Assembly (NCBI GenBank): GCA_018265615.1
Contig: JABLYX010000015.1
Coordinates: 1-64,000 of the forward strand
DNA: 64,000 nt
Reading direction: 5' to 3'
DNA from: Lentisphaeria bacterium
GTDB lineage: Bacteria; Verrucomicrobiota; Lentisphaeria; Victivallales; Victivallaceae
Positions 1 to 7,908 of this stretch are shown here, piece by piece. Position 1 is the stretch's first letter. Each line of letters starts with the position of its first letter. Position numbers and translations under genes: made by a program. The notes beneath the pieces were generated by a model that had not been told where the DNA came from, searched no databases, and worked only from the letters and a program-made list of their open reading frames with translations.

Positions 1-46
1 GGAAAGGATGGCTTGCCATCCGTAGCTCGACTTTGTCGAGCGAAGG
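1..46. repeat. host flank with two short hairpins, left of attL
   Basis: The bases outside the phage hold two perfect 7-bp stems: GGATGGC/GCCATCC at 6-21 and GCTCGAC/GTCGAGC at 25-41. GGATGG appears again at 45-50, partly inside the att core. This looks like a host intergenic palindromic repeat next to the original tRNA-Val 3' end. No gene is visible in this fragment. Confidence 0.5.
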
Positions 47-55
47 ATGGTGGGC
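47..55. other. attL core
   Basis: ATGGTGGGC matches 39947-39955 exactly. Its complement is the last bases of tRNA-Val including CCA. Just inside the phage the sequence continues CATTGAG, against AATGAG at the tRNA side, so the similarity extends weakly past the core. Short cores are usual for serine integrases. Confidence 0.75.
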
Positions 56-126
56 CATTGAGTCCTTATTAGAACTCCGCCTACTATGCTTTCAATATAG
101 TGCATAGATTATTATTCGTCAACTTT

Positions 127-153
127 GGCCGCCCGCTTGGGCGGCCTTTTTTT
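127..153. terminator. Rho-independent terminator near the left phage end
   Basis: A GC-rich stem (GGCCGCC / GGGCGGCC around GCTT) is followed by seven T on the + strand. In the circular phage it would lie just downstream of the integrase stop predicted at 105-107, so it is probably the integrase/lysogeny-operon terminator, separated from its gene by integration. Confidence 0.8.
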
Positions 154-155
154 GC

Positions 156-391
156 TCTGAATTTCCGGCTTCCCTGCGCAAAACAATGATTTCTGTAACA
201 AAATGGTATTTTATCGTAAACTCTGAACTGCAACGGCAGATAACACGCGGATAACGACACATACGCGCGCGCCCTCGCTCTATGCAGTAGACGGCAGCCA
301 GAGGTACACCAGACGGCAGCCGGAGCAGCGCCAGAGTTACAACTTTGTTCAACGTTTTTCAGGCTTTTGCTTTCAGAGTCAAGGGGGATTT
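156..391. other. left-arm non-coding region with short direct repeats
   Basis: No convincing gene is present. AGACGGCAGCC occurs at 289-299 and 311-321 (22-bp spacing), and ACGGCAG also at 233-239. Lying directly upstream of an HTH protein gene and the terminase genes, these are candidates for an operator or a packaging (pac/cos) site. The sequence does not decide between them. Confidence 0.4.
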
Positions 392-625
392 ATGGCAGGC
401 GGCAATAACGAAACTGTCGAGGTGTGCGGGCGGAAGGTGATTCCATTCGTGGAAAATGCCTGTTACGATGTCAAGCAGGCGGCGCGGATTCTCGGTAAGT
501 CGATCCGGTATGTGCGCTCGGCCTGCCGCGCCGGTCATATCAGGGCGCGGCAGGAGCGCGGCGGATTCCTGATTTCAGGCTGGCAGCTCCGCGCCTTCAT
601 CGAAGGGCGCTGCGATCTGGAATGA
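392..625 (+). CDS. small helix-turn-helix DNA-binding protein (excisionase/MerR-like)
   Basis: A 77-residue protein. Residues about 25-70 (YDVKQAARILGKSIRYVRSA ... RGGFLISGWQLRAFIEG) have the pattern of the excisionase/HTH_17 winged-helix family. A good SD (AAGGGGG) lies 6 bases before ATG. It is the first phage gene, about 340 bp from attL and just upstream of the terminase. Possible roles are recombination directionality factor for the serine integrase, late regulator, or a Nu1-like packaging-site binder. Family assignment is fairly secure; the role is inference. Confidence 0.7.
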   Translation: MAGGNNETVEVCGRKVIPFVENACYDVKQAARILGKSIRYVRSACRAGHIRARQERGGFLISGWQLRAFIEGRCDLE

Positions 626-733
626 ACTTTTTCGTTTGTCAATAATAATGTTGTGAAAAAGTCTGAAAAAAGATTTTCTGAGCATAAAAAAGTGTAGAAA
701 ATGGCTCGAAATATTGTAAAGCAAGGTCGGAAT

Positions 734-1204
734 ATGGCAAAAAGAGAGGGCGTAAAGCGCGGCAGGCCGCGTATTCATACCGAATGGACGGCGGAACTGC
801 TGGCGGAACGGGCGTTGGCGTACTTCAACAAATGCGATTCCCGCACAAAGACCGTTGCTACTCGTGACGGGCTTGTGGATGTATCCGAACCGGCCCCGTA
901 CACGGTCGAGGGGCTTTGCTGCTATTTGGATATCACCGTCCAGACTTTCCGTAACTGGCGCAAAGGGGAAGATGCGTCCGAACTGGCTCAAAAAGCGCGG
1001 ATGCTTCACCAGAAAATCACCGAAAACCGCGTCTCCGGCGCTCTGGAAGGGACACAGAACGCCAGCTTCGCCCGGTTCATGCTGACCAACAACAACCCGG
1101 ATGAATACCGCGAGAAGGTCGAAGTCGAAAATTCCGTCTCCGAACAGGTGCAATCCATCCTCGAAATGGCGGTAGGATCGTGGAAAAACAAGTTGAAACC
1201 TTGA
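734..1204 (+). CDS. terminase small subunit
   Basis: Protein of 156 residues that should recognise the packaging site and recruit the large terminase. It has a basic N terminus (KREGVKRGRPRIH), a central HTH-like part (YTVEGLCCYLDITVQTFRNW) and a C-terminal helical part with ASFARFMLTNNNPDEYREK, a pattern typical of phage terminase small subunits. I chose ATG 734 because AAGG precedes it at a good distance; an in-frame ATG at 701 lacks a clear SD. Its 3' end overlaps the large subunit gene by 25 bases in another frame, the usual terminase arrangement. Confidence 0.8.
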   Translation: MAKREGVKRGRPRIHTEWTAELLAERALAYFNKCDSRTKTVATRDGLVDVSEPAPYTVEGLCCYLDITVQTFRNWRKGEDASELAQKARMLHQKITENRVSGALEGTQNASFARFMLTNNNPDEYREKVEVENSVSEQVQSILEMAVGSWKNKLKP

Positions 1205-2691
1205 AGCAGGCGTTCGCCGATCCGTTCTGGCGGCTGAACAATCTCTACCGGATCATCGACGAACAGGGCGCGGAAGTCCTGTTCCGGATGCGTCCGGCGC
1301 AGGTGGCTTTCTATCTGGCGATGTGGTTCTTCAACATCATCCTGAAAGCCCGGCAGCTCGGATTTACCACGCTGATCGACCTGATCGGCTTGGATATGTG
1401 CCTCTTCACGCCGAACTTCACCGCCGTCATCATCGCGGAAACCAAAGACAAGGCGAAGGATATCTTCGAGCGGAAGATCAAGTATCCTTACGAACATCTG
1501 CCGCCGGAAATCAAGGCATGGTGTCCGGCTACCGGCTGCTCGAAAGGCGAAATGACGTTTGCCAACGGTTCCAGCATCAAAGTCATGGTGTCCGCCCGCT
1601 CCGGAACCTGCAACTTCCTGCACGTTTCCGAGTACGGCCCGGTATGCGCGAAGTCGCCCGCAAAGGCCGAAGAGATCAAGACCGGATCGTTTCCCTCCGT
1701 CCACGCCGGAGGCTTCGTATTTGTCGAATCGACCGCGATGGGGAACGCCGGAAACTTCTATGAAATGGTCAAAATCGCCGAGGCGCTTAAGCTCCAAGGG
1801 CGGAAGCTGTCGCCGCAGGAGTTCAAGCTGCACTTCTTCCCGTGGCACCAGAACCCGGAATATGTGTCCGATTCCGAAATCGTGATTCCGGAGCGGCTGC
1901 TGCGTTACTTCGATGAGCTTTACGACAACTTCGGCATCGCCTTGACCGAGGCGCAGCAGCGCTGGTATGCCGTTCAGGAGAGCACTTACCACGAAAAAAT
2001 GTGGTCGGAATATCCGTCTTATCCGCAGGAGGCTTTCAAGGTCGCGCAGGAGGGCGCGTATTACGCCCGGCAGTTTGAGAAGATTTACCGCGAGAACCGG
2101 ATCACGACCGTTTCCTATGAACCGGCGCTTCCGGTTTTCACGGCCTGGGATTTGGGAATCTCCGACGATACCGCGATCTGGTTCTTCCAGTTCTTCGGCA
2201 AGGAAATCCGAGTGATCGACTATTACGAGAACTCCGGCGAAGGGCTGCCGCACTACGCGACAATAGTGAATACCAGAGAATACCGCTACGGCAAGCATTT
2301 CGCTCCGCATGATATCGCGGTGCGGGAACTCGGCTCCGGCCTTTCCCGGCTGGAAACCGCCCGGAAGCTCGGCCTCGTATTCGAGCGGATTCTGACCAAC
2401 AAAGACCTGCCCGGCGGCATCGAGCATTGCCGGGAAATGCTGCAATACTGCTGGTTCGACGATTCCAAGACGGAGGCCGGGCGGAAGGCGCTCGAAAACT
2501 ACAAGAAGGAGTGGAACGAGAAACACGCCTGCTATCAGAGCTATCCGCTGCACGATTGGACCAGTCACGGCGCGGATGCGTTCCGCACAATGGCGATGGC
2601 GTGGAAGATGGGCCGGGTGACGGGCATTGCAAGCGGCGGCGCTGCTCCCGGCGGCGGGTTGAAAGTGGTCGGAGGCCGCACGAAGATATGA
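1180..2691 (+). CDS. terminase large subunit (packaging ATPase/nuclease)
   Basis: A 503-residue motor protein that pumps phage DNA into the prohead and cuts it. The ATPase half shows an arginine-type Walker A (RQLGFTT, residues 58-64) and a Walker B-like FLHVSEYG (146-153). The RNase H-like nuclease half starts with FTAWDLGISDDT (catalytic Asp about 324) and ends with HGADAFR (Asp 466). The start is GTG at 1180 after TAGGAT, overlapping the small subunit gene. Length is normal for P22/T7-type large terminases. The stop overlaps the next gene's ATG. Confidence 0.93.
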   Translation: MEKQVETLKQAFADPFWRLNNLYRIIDEQGAEVLFRMRPAQVAFYLAMWFFNIILKARQLGFTTLIDLIGLDMCLFTPNFTAVIIAETKDKAKDIFERKIKYPYEHLPPEIKAWCPATGCSKGEMTFANGSSIKVMVSARSGTCNFLHVSEYGPVCAKSPAKAEEIKTGSFPSVHAGGFVFVESTAMGNAGNFYEMVKIAEALKLQGRKLSPQEFKLHFFPWHQNPEYVSDSEIVIPERLLRYFDELYDNFGIALTEAQQRWYAVQESTYHEKMWSEYPSYPQEAFKVAQEGAYYARQFEKIYRENRITTVSYEPALPVFTAWDLGISDDTAIWFFQFFGKEIRVIDYYENSGEGLPHYATIVNTREYRYGKHFAPHDIAVRELGSGLSRLETARKLGLVFERILTNKDLPGGIEHCREMLQYCWFDDSKTEAGRKALENYKKEWNEKHACYQSYPLHDWTSHGADAFRTMAMAWKMGRVTGIASGGAAPGGGLKVVGGRTKI

Positions 2692-3116
2692 GAATCTATT
2701 TCCAGAAGGTGACTGAACCGGGCCGGGCTGCCTGTAATACATCTGTGGTGGAATGGCACATTTTGCATGGATGGTGTTACAATGTGTGGCATTGTTCCGA
2801 CGATGGCGCGCGGGGCCGGATCATCGGCGTTTTCTATGTCACGCAGCTTTGCGGCCTCGGCGGGGTCCTGCACTTCGATACTGTGGTGAACGATATTCCC
2901 GGCTCGCATTTCCGCGCGGCGTTCCGCAAGGCGATCCGCATTGTGCAGCCGTATCTCGGCCTGATCCTGACGACGATTCCGCGCGATAAGGGAAAGCTGA
3001 TCCGTACCGTGGAGCATTTGGGTTTCGTGCCGGTTCCGCTGTCCATCCCCTTTCTCTCTGCGGGGGCGGAGTATCTGCTGCTACAATATTTGCCGCGCCG
3101 GAAGCCTATAGTATAG
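2688..3116 (+). CDS. GNAT-like phage protein in the head module
   Basis: A 142-residue protein starting at an ATGA overlap with the terminase stop. The core (RGRIIGVFYVTQLCG... FRKAIRIVQPYLGLILTTIPRD... TVEHLGFVPVP) follows the beta-strand, helix, strand, helix-GF order of GNAT acyltransferase folds, including a terminal LGF motif. The acetyl-CoA binding loop is not clear, so a structural role is as likely as catalysis. A second GNAT-like protein is encoded at 11486-11881. Acetyltransferase-fold proteins are known in podovirus virion modules. Specific function unknown. Confidence 0.5.
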   Translation: MRIYFQKVTEPGRAACNTSVVEWHILHGWCYNVWHCSDDGARGRIIGVFYVTQLCGLGGVLHFDTVVNDIPGSHFRAAFRKAIRIVQPYLGLILTTIPRDKGKLIRTVEHLGFVPVPLSIPFLSAGAEYLLLQYLPRRKPIV

Positions 3117-3141
3117 CAGACAACCAAGAAAGGGGTTTATC

Positions 3142-3342
3142 ATGGGCGGAGCAAAAGGCGTATCAACTCCCGACGATCCCGATCCGTCGCCGATGGTGAC
3201 GGGCGATCCCTCGACCGAAGTACAGGGGGCGCGGCGCGAGACGAAGAAACGGGCAGCCGCGACTTACGGACGGCAGAAAACCATTCTCGCCGGAGGTTCT
3301 TCATCTGATAACGCGAACAAGAAAACGATCCTCGGCGGCTAA
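3142..3342 (+). CDS. small phage protein with KTIL(A)GG motifs
   Basis: A 66-residue, Gly/Pro/Lys-rich, probably disordered protein placed between the terminase and portal genes. It carries two related motifs, QKTILAGG and the C-terminal KKTILGG. Small proteins ending in a KTLLG-type motif occur at this position in many podoviruses, but their role is not established. SD AAAGGGG precedes ATG. Ten bases separate its stop from the portal start. Confidence 0.65.
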   Translation: MGGAKGVSTPDDPDPSPMVTGDPSTEVQGARRETKKRAAATYGRQKTILAGGSSSDNANKKTILGG

Positions 3343-3351
3343 GGGGGCAAT

Positions 3352-4986
3352 ATGGATGTACAGCAAATCGTCACGCGCTATAACCAGTTGAAGGCGGCGC
3401 GCGATGGCGCATGGCTCGGCGTATGGCGCGACGTGCGGCGTTTCGTCTATCCGACCAGCAGCGACTTTCTTTCCGAAGGCGGGACACGCGGCGAGGACAT
3501 CTTCGACACCTCCGCGATCGATTATCGTTCCCGGCTGGCGGCTGGCATGTTCAGTTGGATGCTCGATCCGACGAAACGGCTGATCGAGCTGATGCCGGGC
3601 GACAAGAAGTTTGATGACGATGACGAAATCAAGGAATACTTCTCCGCAGTCACCAAGACCGTGATCGACATGATCGCCAACTCAAATTGGTCCACGGCCA
3701 CGATTCAGATGTTGAACGATATCGCCGCCGGAATCGACGGCGTGGTGTTCTCCGAAGACGACGGGGACGATTCCCCGGTCAACCTGAAATCGTTCCCGAT
3801 CGAATCGATCTGCTACGCTGAAAACTCAAAAGGGCGGGTCGATACCGTGTTCCGGGAGCTTTCCATGACTTCCGGGCAGATGGTGCAGGAGTTTGAAGAG
3901 AAGATGCTGCCGGAGATCATCCGGGAGGAGGCCGCCGATCCGAAGCGGCAGGACAGGAAGCATCAGATTCTTCATGCGACATTCCCGCGCCGGAAGCGCG
4001 AAGCCGGAGTGATCGACAACAAAAATATGCCGTTTGCGGACGTGTATCTTGAACTCGCGCTGAAGCATATCGTCTACGAGGGCGGATTTGAGGAGTTCCC
4101 GTATTGCGTCTGTCGCTTCGAGAAAGCCGACAATGAGGCATACGGGCGCGGGCCGGGACTGAACAAACTGCCGGATATCAAGATGTTGAACCGGATGCGG
4201 CAGGCGTACATCATCGGCTCGGAACATGCCACCGATCCCGATACGCTCGTTCCGGACGGCAGTATCGATACCGGAGCGGTATGGAACAAAACGCCGGGCG
4301 CGGTCCACGTTTATAAGCCGGACGCAAACGGGCTGAAACCGGAGTATATGCTGTTCCCCGCCAACCTGAACCAGCTCGCGGCTGATATTCAGGCCGAACG
4401 GCTGAGCATCAAGGAGGGGTTCTTCCTCGACATCTTCGATCCTCTGGGCGATTTGAAGAACATCACGGCGACCGAGGCGGAAATCAGGAACGAAAGCAAG
4501 GTCGTACCGTTCGCTCCGATCGTCGGCAATGTGCATTCGGACTATCTCGCGCCGATGGTACACCGGTTTCTCGGCATCGCCGGGCGGCGCGGGTTGCTGC
4601 CCGATCTCCCGGAACGGCTCCGGGAAAATCCGACGTACCGGATCAACTACGTATCGAAAATCGCGCTGGCGATCAAGAAGGTCGAAGCGCTCGGATGGCT
4701 GCAAACCGAAGCAGGAATCGGAAACATCGTGGCCCTGAAGCCCGAAGTCATGGACAATTTCGACGAAGACAAAATCGCGCGGGATATCTCCATCGCCAAC
4801 GGAATTAATCCGGAATGGCGGAGGCCGGAGCAGGAACGCGACGAAATCCGGCAGGCCCGCGCGGAACAGCAGGCACAGCTCCGGCAGGCGGAAATGCTTT
4901 CTCAGGGAGCGGCGCTCGCGCCCGGTCTGGCGAAGGCTCCCGAACCCGGCAGCCCGCTTTCGGCGCTTATGAACGGAGGGGAGTAG
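3352..4986 (+). CDS. portal (head-to-tail connector) protein
   Basis: A 544-residue protein of the podovirus head-tail connector family (T7 gp8/BPP-1 type). It would form the dodecameric ring through which DNA enters and leaves the capsid. The N-terminal segment (WLGVWRDVRRFVYP, then RGEDIFDTSAIDYRSRLAAGMFSWM) and the central GRGPGLNKLPDIKMLNRMR are characteristic. The C terminus is Gln/Ala-rich and helical (RQARAEQQAQLRQAEM), as in portal barrels. SD GGGGG precedes ATG. The next gene begins two bases after the stop. Confidence 0.93.
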   Translation: MDVQQIVTRYNQLKAARDGAWLGVWRDVRRFVYPTSSDFLSEGGTRGEDIFDTSAIDYRSRLAAGMFSWMLDPTKRLIELMPGDKKFDDDDEIKEYFSAVTKTVIDMIANSNWSTATIQMLNDIAAGIDGVVFSEDDGDDSPVNLKSFPIESICYAENSKGRVDTVFRELSMTSGQMVQEFEEKMLPEIIREEAADPKRQDRKHQILHATFPRRKREAGVIDNKNMPFADVYLELALKHIVYEGGFEEFPYCVCRFEKADNEAYGRGPGLNKLPDIKMLNRMRQAYIIGSEHATDPDTLVPDGSIDTGAVWNKTPGAVHVYKPDANGLKPEYMLFPANLNQLAADIQAERLSIKEGFFLDIFDPLGDLKNITATEAEIRNESKVVPFAPIVGNVHSDYLAPMVHRFLGIAGRRGLLPDLPERLRENPTYRINYVSKIALAIKKVEALGWLQTEAGIGNIVALKPEVMDNFDEDKIARDISIANGINPEWRRPEQERDEIRQARAEQQAQLRQAEMLSQGAALAPGLAKAPEPGSPLSALMNGGE

Positions 4987-4987
4987 C

Positions 4988-5233
4988 ATGGACATATTGA
5001 AATCATGCGCGGAACAGGAACAGGAACGGTCGGAGCAGAAGCGCCTCGCTTTCCTGCGGGCCTTCTCCGGGCAGGACGGGGAGATTGTTTTGGAACATCT
5101 GGCCGACTTCTGCGGAGAAGGCCGGGATAACTTTGTCCGGGACAGCGAACGCTTCAATGCCTACAAGCAGGGGCGGCTCTCTGTCATGATCGAAATCCGC
5201 AACCGTCTAAGAAAGGGAACAGTTGAAAAATGA
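4988..5233 (+). CDS. Bbp19-like phage structural-module protein
   Basis: An 81-residue helical protein. The pattern RLAFLRAFSGQDGEIVLEHL ... NAYKQGRLSVMIEIRNRL resembles the Bbp19-like small proteins found next to portal genes in BPP-1-like podoviruses; their function is unknown. It starts two bases after the portal stop behind GGAGGGGAG and overlaps the following gene by four bases (ATGA). Family call by motif memory only. Confidence 0.6.
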   Translation: MDILKSCAEQEQERSEQKRLAFLRAFSGQDGEIVLEHLADFCGEGRDNFVRDSERFNAYKQGRLSVMIEIRNRLRKGTVEK

Positions 5234-5673
5234 CGGAATCAAAGGAATTGGAACGGGAGTACAGCTTCTCGGATGGGAAGTTTTACTCGGTCGAAAACGG
5301 CAAATGCGTTGCCGAACTTTCACCTGCCGGGGAAATCGTTTTCGGCCCCGGCTTCAAGGGGCCGCACACGGCGACGCTGACCGCGTGGATTGAACGGAAC
5401 GGCCTTGTCTTCAACGCTCCGCCGGAAGAACCGGATGTCGAGGGGCCCGGGGAAACTTCCCCGGCGGCGCAGGAAGGAGCGCAAGCGACGAACGCGCCGT
5501 TATCCGGCAGCGGCACCCTGCCGCCGGACGTGAACGATATCCCGGATGATCTGCTGCCGCCGTTTGACCGGGTGCTCGGCACGAGAACGCCCGGCTTCGC
5601 GGAGTTCGTAAATGACCATAAGTTCGATAAAACACAGCTGGCGGCGTTGATCCGCCGTCTGGAAAGGAGATAA
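5230..5673 (+). CDS. unrecognised phage protein carrying an in-frame palindromic element
   Basis: A 147-residue protein between the Bbp19-like and scaffold genes. The N-terminal 65 residues form a compact beta-rich unit (YSFSDGKFYSVENGKCVAEL). Residues about 70-100 are low-complexity Gly/Pro/Ala, encoded by a palindromic repeat also present in the large gene at 14201. The C-terminal 45 residues (DIPDDLLPPFDRVLG... KFDKTQLAALIRRLERR) look like a helical peptide. I do not recognise the family. The repeat seems to act as a linker between the two parts. Confidence 0.7.
   Translation: MTESKELEREYSFSDGKFYSVENGKCVAELSPAGEIVFGPGFKGPHTATLTAWIERNGLVFNAPPEEPDVEGPGETSPAAQEGAQATNAPLSGSGTLPPDVNDIPDDLLPPFDRVLGTRTPGFAEFVNDHKFDKTQLAALIRRLERR
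5440..5527 (+). repeat. in-gene palindromic element, copy A
   Basis: Two hairpins flank a variable middle: CCGGGGAA/TTCCCCGG near 5448-5464 and CGGCAG...CTGCCG near 5505-5525. The 3' half is almost identical to 19397-19438, and both copies are read in the same frame to give GSGTLPP. The surrounding protein sequences are unrelated, so this looks like a mobile or spreading element tolerated inside coding sequence. Confidence 0.7.
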
Positions 5674-5675
5674 CC

Positions 5676-6590
5676 ATGCCTCCCGAAGAAACCATTCTCT
5701 CGGCGGCTGCCGCCGCACCCGATACCGGTATTGTCCAGTCGCAGGCAGTCGAAACGCCCGACGCTCCCGCTCCGGCGGCGGCTCCCGCCGTACCGCAGTC
5801 ACCGGGGCCGACGTTCGGCTTCGATAAGGTGATCGGCCCGGACGGGACGCTCTCCGACAACTGGCGCGAGCTGCTGCCGGAAAACGTTCGCGGGGAAAAA
5901 AGCCTCGATTCGATTAAAAATCTGAACGTTCTCGCGCAGAGCTACGTCCACGCGCAACGGGCGATCGGCGCAAACAAGGTGGCGATTCCCGGCCCGAATG
6001 CCACGCCGGAAGAGATCGACGCTTTCCAGCGTTCGCTCGGCAGGCCGGAGACGGCGGACGGCTACCAGATCGAAGTACCGAAGGATTTGCCGGAAGGTCT
6101 GGTGTACTCAGATGAGAACATGAAGGCGTTCCGGGAGTTCGCCTTTCAGAAAGGCTGGTCGCAGCAGCAGGCCGCCGATGCCGTCGCGTTCCAGCGGCAA
6201 ATCCTCGAAAAACAGTATCAGGAGCAGACGGCGGCGGCGGAAGCCGAGTACGCGCAGACCGAAACGAAACTCAAAACCGAATACGGCGACCGGTTCGATG
6301 CTGTAGTTGCACAATGCAACAGGGCGGTCGAAACCTTCGGAGTCGGGGAGACGTTGAAAAATGCCGGGCTGCTGAACAATTACGATGTGATCAAGATGTT
6401 CGCCCGGATCGGGGAAAGCCTCTCCGAATCCCGGTTGAAGCAGCCGGAAGCGACGGTACAGCCGAACGCGCAGAGCCGCTATGAGGAATTGTACAACAAT
6501 CCGGATAGCGCCTACTGGAAGCAGGATCATCCCGGCCACGCGGCGGCGGTCGCGGAAGTGACGCAGCTTGTGAAAATCCTCAAAAAGTAA
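5676..6590 (+). CDS. capsid scaffolding protein
   Basis: A 304-residue protein expected to guide prohead assembly and then leave. It has an Ala/Pro-rich disordered N terminus (about residues 1-45), a middle with SYVHAQRAIGANKVAIPGP and RSLGRPETADGYQIEVP (both typical of T7-like and related scaffolds), a long Glu/Gln-rich coiled coil (about 145-215) and a short basic C terminus (KILKK) that would contact the capsid protein. SD GGAAAGGAG precedes ATG. It is the last gene before a terminator and the capsid gene. Confidence 0.9.
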   Translation: MPPEETILSAAAAAPDTGIVQSQAVETPDAPAPAAAPAVPQSPGPTFGFDKVIGPDGTLSDNWRELLPENVRGEKSLDSIKNLNVLAQSYVHAQRAIGANKVAIPGPNATPEEIDAFQRSLGRPETADGYQIEVPKDLPEGLVYSDENMKAFREFAFQKGWSQQQAADAVAFQRQILEKQYQEQTAAAEAEYAQTETKLKTEYGDRFDAVVAQCNRAVETFGVGETLKNAGLLNNYDVIKMFARIGESLSESRLKQPEATVQPNAQSRYEELYNNPDSAYWKQDHPGHAAAVAEVTQLVKILKK

Positions 6591-6611
6591 CCGGCACCTA
6601 CCGGGATTCAA

Positions 6612-6634
6612 GGCGGCAAAAGCCGCCTTTTTTT
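6612..6634 (+). terminator. Rho-independent terminator between scaffold and capsid genes
   Basis: Perfect 6-bp stem GGCGGC/GCCGCC with an AAAA loop, followed by seven T. It separates the packaging/portal/scaffold transcript from the capsid unit and implies a new promoter, or partial read-through, before the capsid gene. Confidence 0.92.
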
Positions 6635-6636
6635 GT

Positions 6637-6651
6637 GCAACAATAATTAAA
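6637..6651 (+). promoter_or_regulatory. shared 15-bp intergenic motif, candidate late promoter element (copy 1)
   Basis: GCAACAATAATTAAA is identical to 21341-21355, upstream of the tail-fibre gene. It lies directly after the terminator, and a TATATT box follows at 6664-6669. A weaker relative (CAATAATAATG) is at about 641-651, before the terminase genes. Activity as a promoter or activator site is inference; spacing to the AT boxes differs between copies. Confidence 0.4.
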
Positions 6652-6767
6652 ATCCGCATTCGCTATATTGAGTAACAGAGAATGAAAGCAGCCGGGCAAT
6701 TCTCTGATGAATCCGGGGGCTGAAAATTTTCAGCGGTGGAAACGCCGCGCCCGATCCACACTGGAAC

Positions 6768-6894
6768 CTTTCTCGAAGGCACGAGCACGGCGAAGCCGCG
6801 CGGAATGCCGGAGAGCGGGGTCCCCGGAAAGTACCCGAAGCCGCCGCAGGCGGACCCGAGGCCCGTGGCCGAAGGGTGGCAGCTTTACGGGGAA
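6768..6894 (+). repeat. dispersed structured intergenic element, copy 1
   Basis: About 127 bp, nearly identical over most of its length to the reverse complement of 9073-9205. It is rich in short hairpins. One internal stem is CCGCC-GCA-GGCGG here, while copy 2 has CTTTTGC-GCAG-GCAAAAG between the same flanks (AAG ... ACCCG): different bases, pairing kept. The frame is open upstream of the capsid start, but translation from there is unlikely because the capsid gene has its own strong SD at 6976-6981. Confidence 0.85.
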
Positions 6895-6922
6895 TTGAGG
6901 TGGGCAATCGAGGTTGAAGGTA

Positions 6923-6947
6923 TCCCGAAAGGGAAGTCCGTAAGGAC
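6923..6947 (+). promoter_or_regulatory. tandem GNRA-loop hairpins in the capsid mRNA leader
   Basis: Two perfect 4-bp stems with GNRA loops stand one base apart: TCCC-GAAA-GGGA (6923-6934) and GTCC-GTAA-GGAC (6936-6947). They end about 30 bases before the capsid SD. They could protect the 5' end of the most abundant phage mRNA or mark a processing site. Inferred from sequence only. Confidence 0.45.
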
Positions 6948-6990
6948 GATTTCAAGTTTGTATGCCAACAGAAACAGGAGGATTGGCAAA

Positions 6991-7893
6991 ATGGCAGAAG
7001 TGGAAGATGCCTATGTGAGGCAGTACAGCGCCAACGTCTACCGCATGGCGCAGCAGACCGGTTCCCGGCTCCGCCCGTATGTGACCGAAGTTTCGATGAA
7101 GGGGGAGAGTATGACCTTCCCGCGCGTTCATCCGACTGCGGCGATCCGGAGCACCAGCATCTACGATGATTCCCCGATCGTACATACTCCGTTCAGCGTC
7201 CGGACGCTCCGGGCGTATGAATACGTGTGGGGCGACATGGTGGATTGGAAACAGGATTTGAACCTGTTGATCGACCCCACCAGCGACGTTACCGCGATGG
7301 GGGCTTACGCGATGGGGCGTGTCATTGACGACATCATCATCGAGGACGGTTTTCTCGGCAACGCCTACGAAGGGAAGAAGGGCGAAACGGTCGTGACCTT
7401 CCCCAGTTCGCAGAAAATCCCGATCACGGTCGGCGGCAGCAGCTCGAATACCGGGATGAACCTCGCCAAGCTCAAGGAAGCGAAGTCGCTGTTCGGCAAA
7501 GCGGATATCGACCTCGACAACCCGGCGAACAAGCTCTATATGGCGATTTCGCAGTCGCAGCTTGACGACCTGCTCGACGAAGACAAGCTCACCAGCAATG
7601 AGTACGCCAACGTGAAGGCGCTCGTGAACGGGGATGTGGATTCCTTCATGGGCTTCAAGTTCATTCGGCTCGAACGCCTGAAAAAGACCGACATCGGAGG
7701 CGGCGATATCGCCCGTACCTGCGTAGCGTGGACCAAGGGCGCAATCAAGCTCGCCATGCCGCAGGAGATCACCGGCCACATCTCCGAGCGCGCCGACAAG
7801 AACTATAACTGGTACAGCCATATGAAGATGAAAACCGGTTCCTGCCGGTTGGAAGATCAGATGGTCGTCCATATCCCGTGTCTGGAAAAATAA
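6991..7893 (+). CDS. major capsid protein
   Basis: A 300-residue HK97-fold-type capsid protein of the podovirus family. Typical parts are the N-terminal AYVRQYSANVYRMAQQTGSRL, the E-loop region with MKGESMTFPRV, and the C-terminal domain with SFMGFKFIRLERL and CVAWTKGAIKLAM. Start: ATG 6991 follows a perfect AGGAGG with 9-base spacing. The frame is open back to 6736, but that part is the repeat element and lacks a good SD. The gene sits between the scaffold and a cement-like protein, as in BPP-1-like phages. Confidence 0.93.
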   Translation: MAEVEDAYVRQYSANVYRMAQQTGSRLRPYVTEVSMKGESMTFPRVHPTAAIRSTSIYDDSPIVHTPFSVRTLRAYEYVWGDMVDWKQDLNLLIDPTSDVTAMGAYAMGRVIDDIIIEDGFLGNAYEGKKGETVVTFPSSQKIPITVGGSSSNTGMNLAKLKEAKSLFGKADIDLDNPANKLYMAISQSQLDDLLDEDKLTSNEYANVKALVNGDVDSFMGFKFIRLERLKKTDIGGGDIARTCVAWTKGAIKLAMPQEITGHISERADKNYNWYSHMKMKTGSCRLEDQMVVHIPCLEK

Positions 7894-7908
7894 GGAGGAA
7901 ATTTTATC

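Noticed and set aside
6736..6990. N-terminal extension of the capsid protein by 85 residues
   Set aside because: The extension is the translated repeat element. A perfect AGGAGG precedes ATG 6991, where capsid homology begins.
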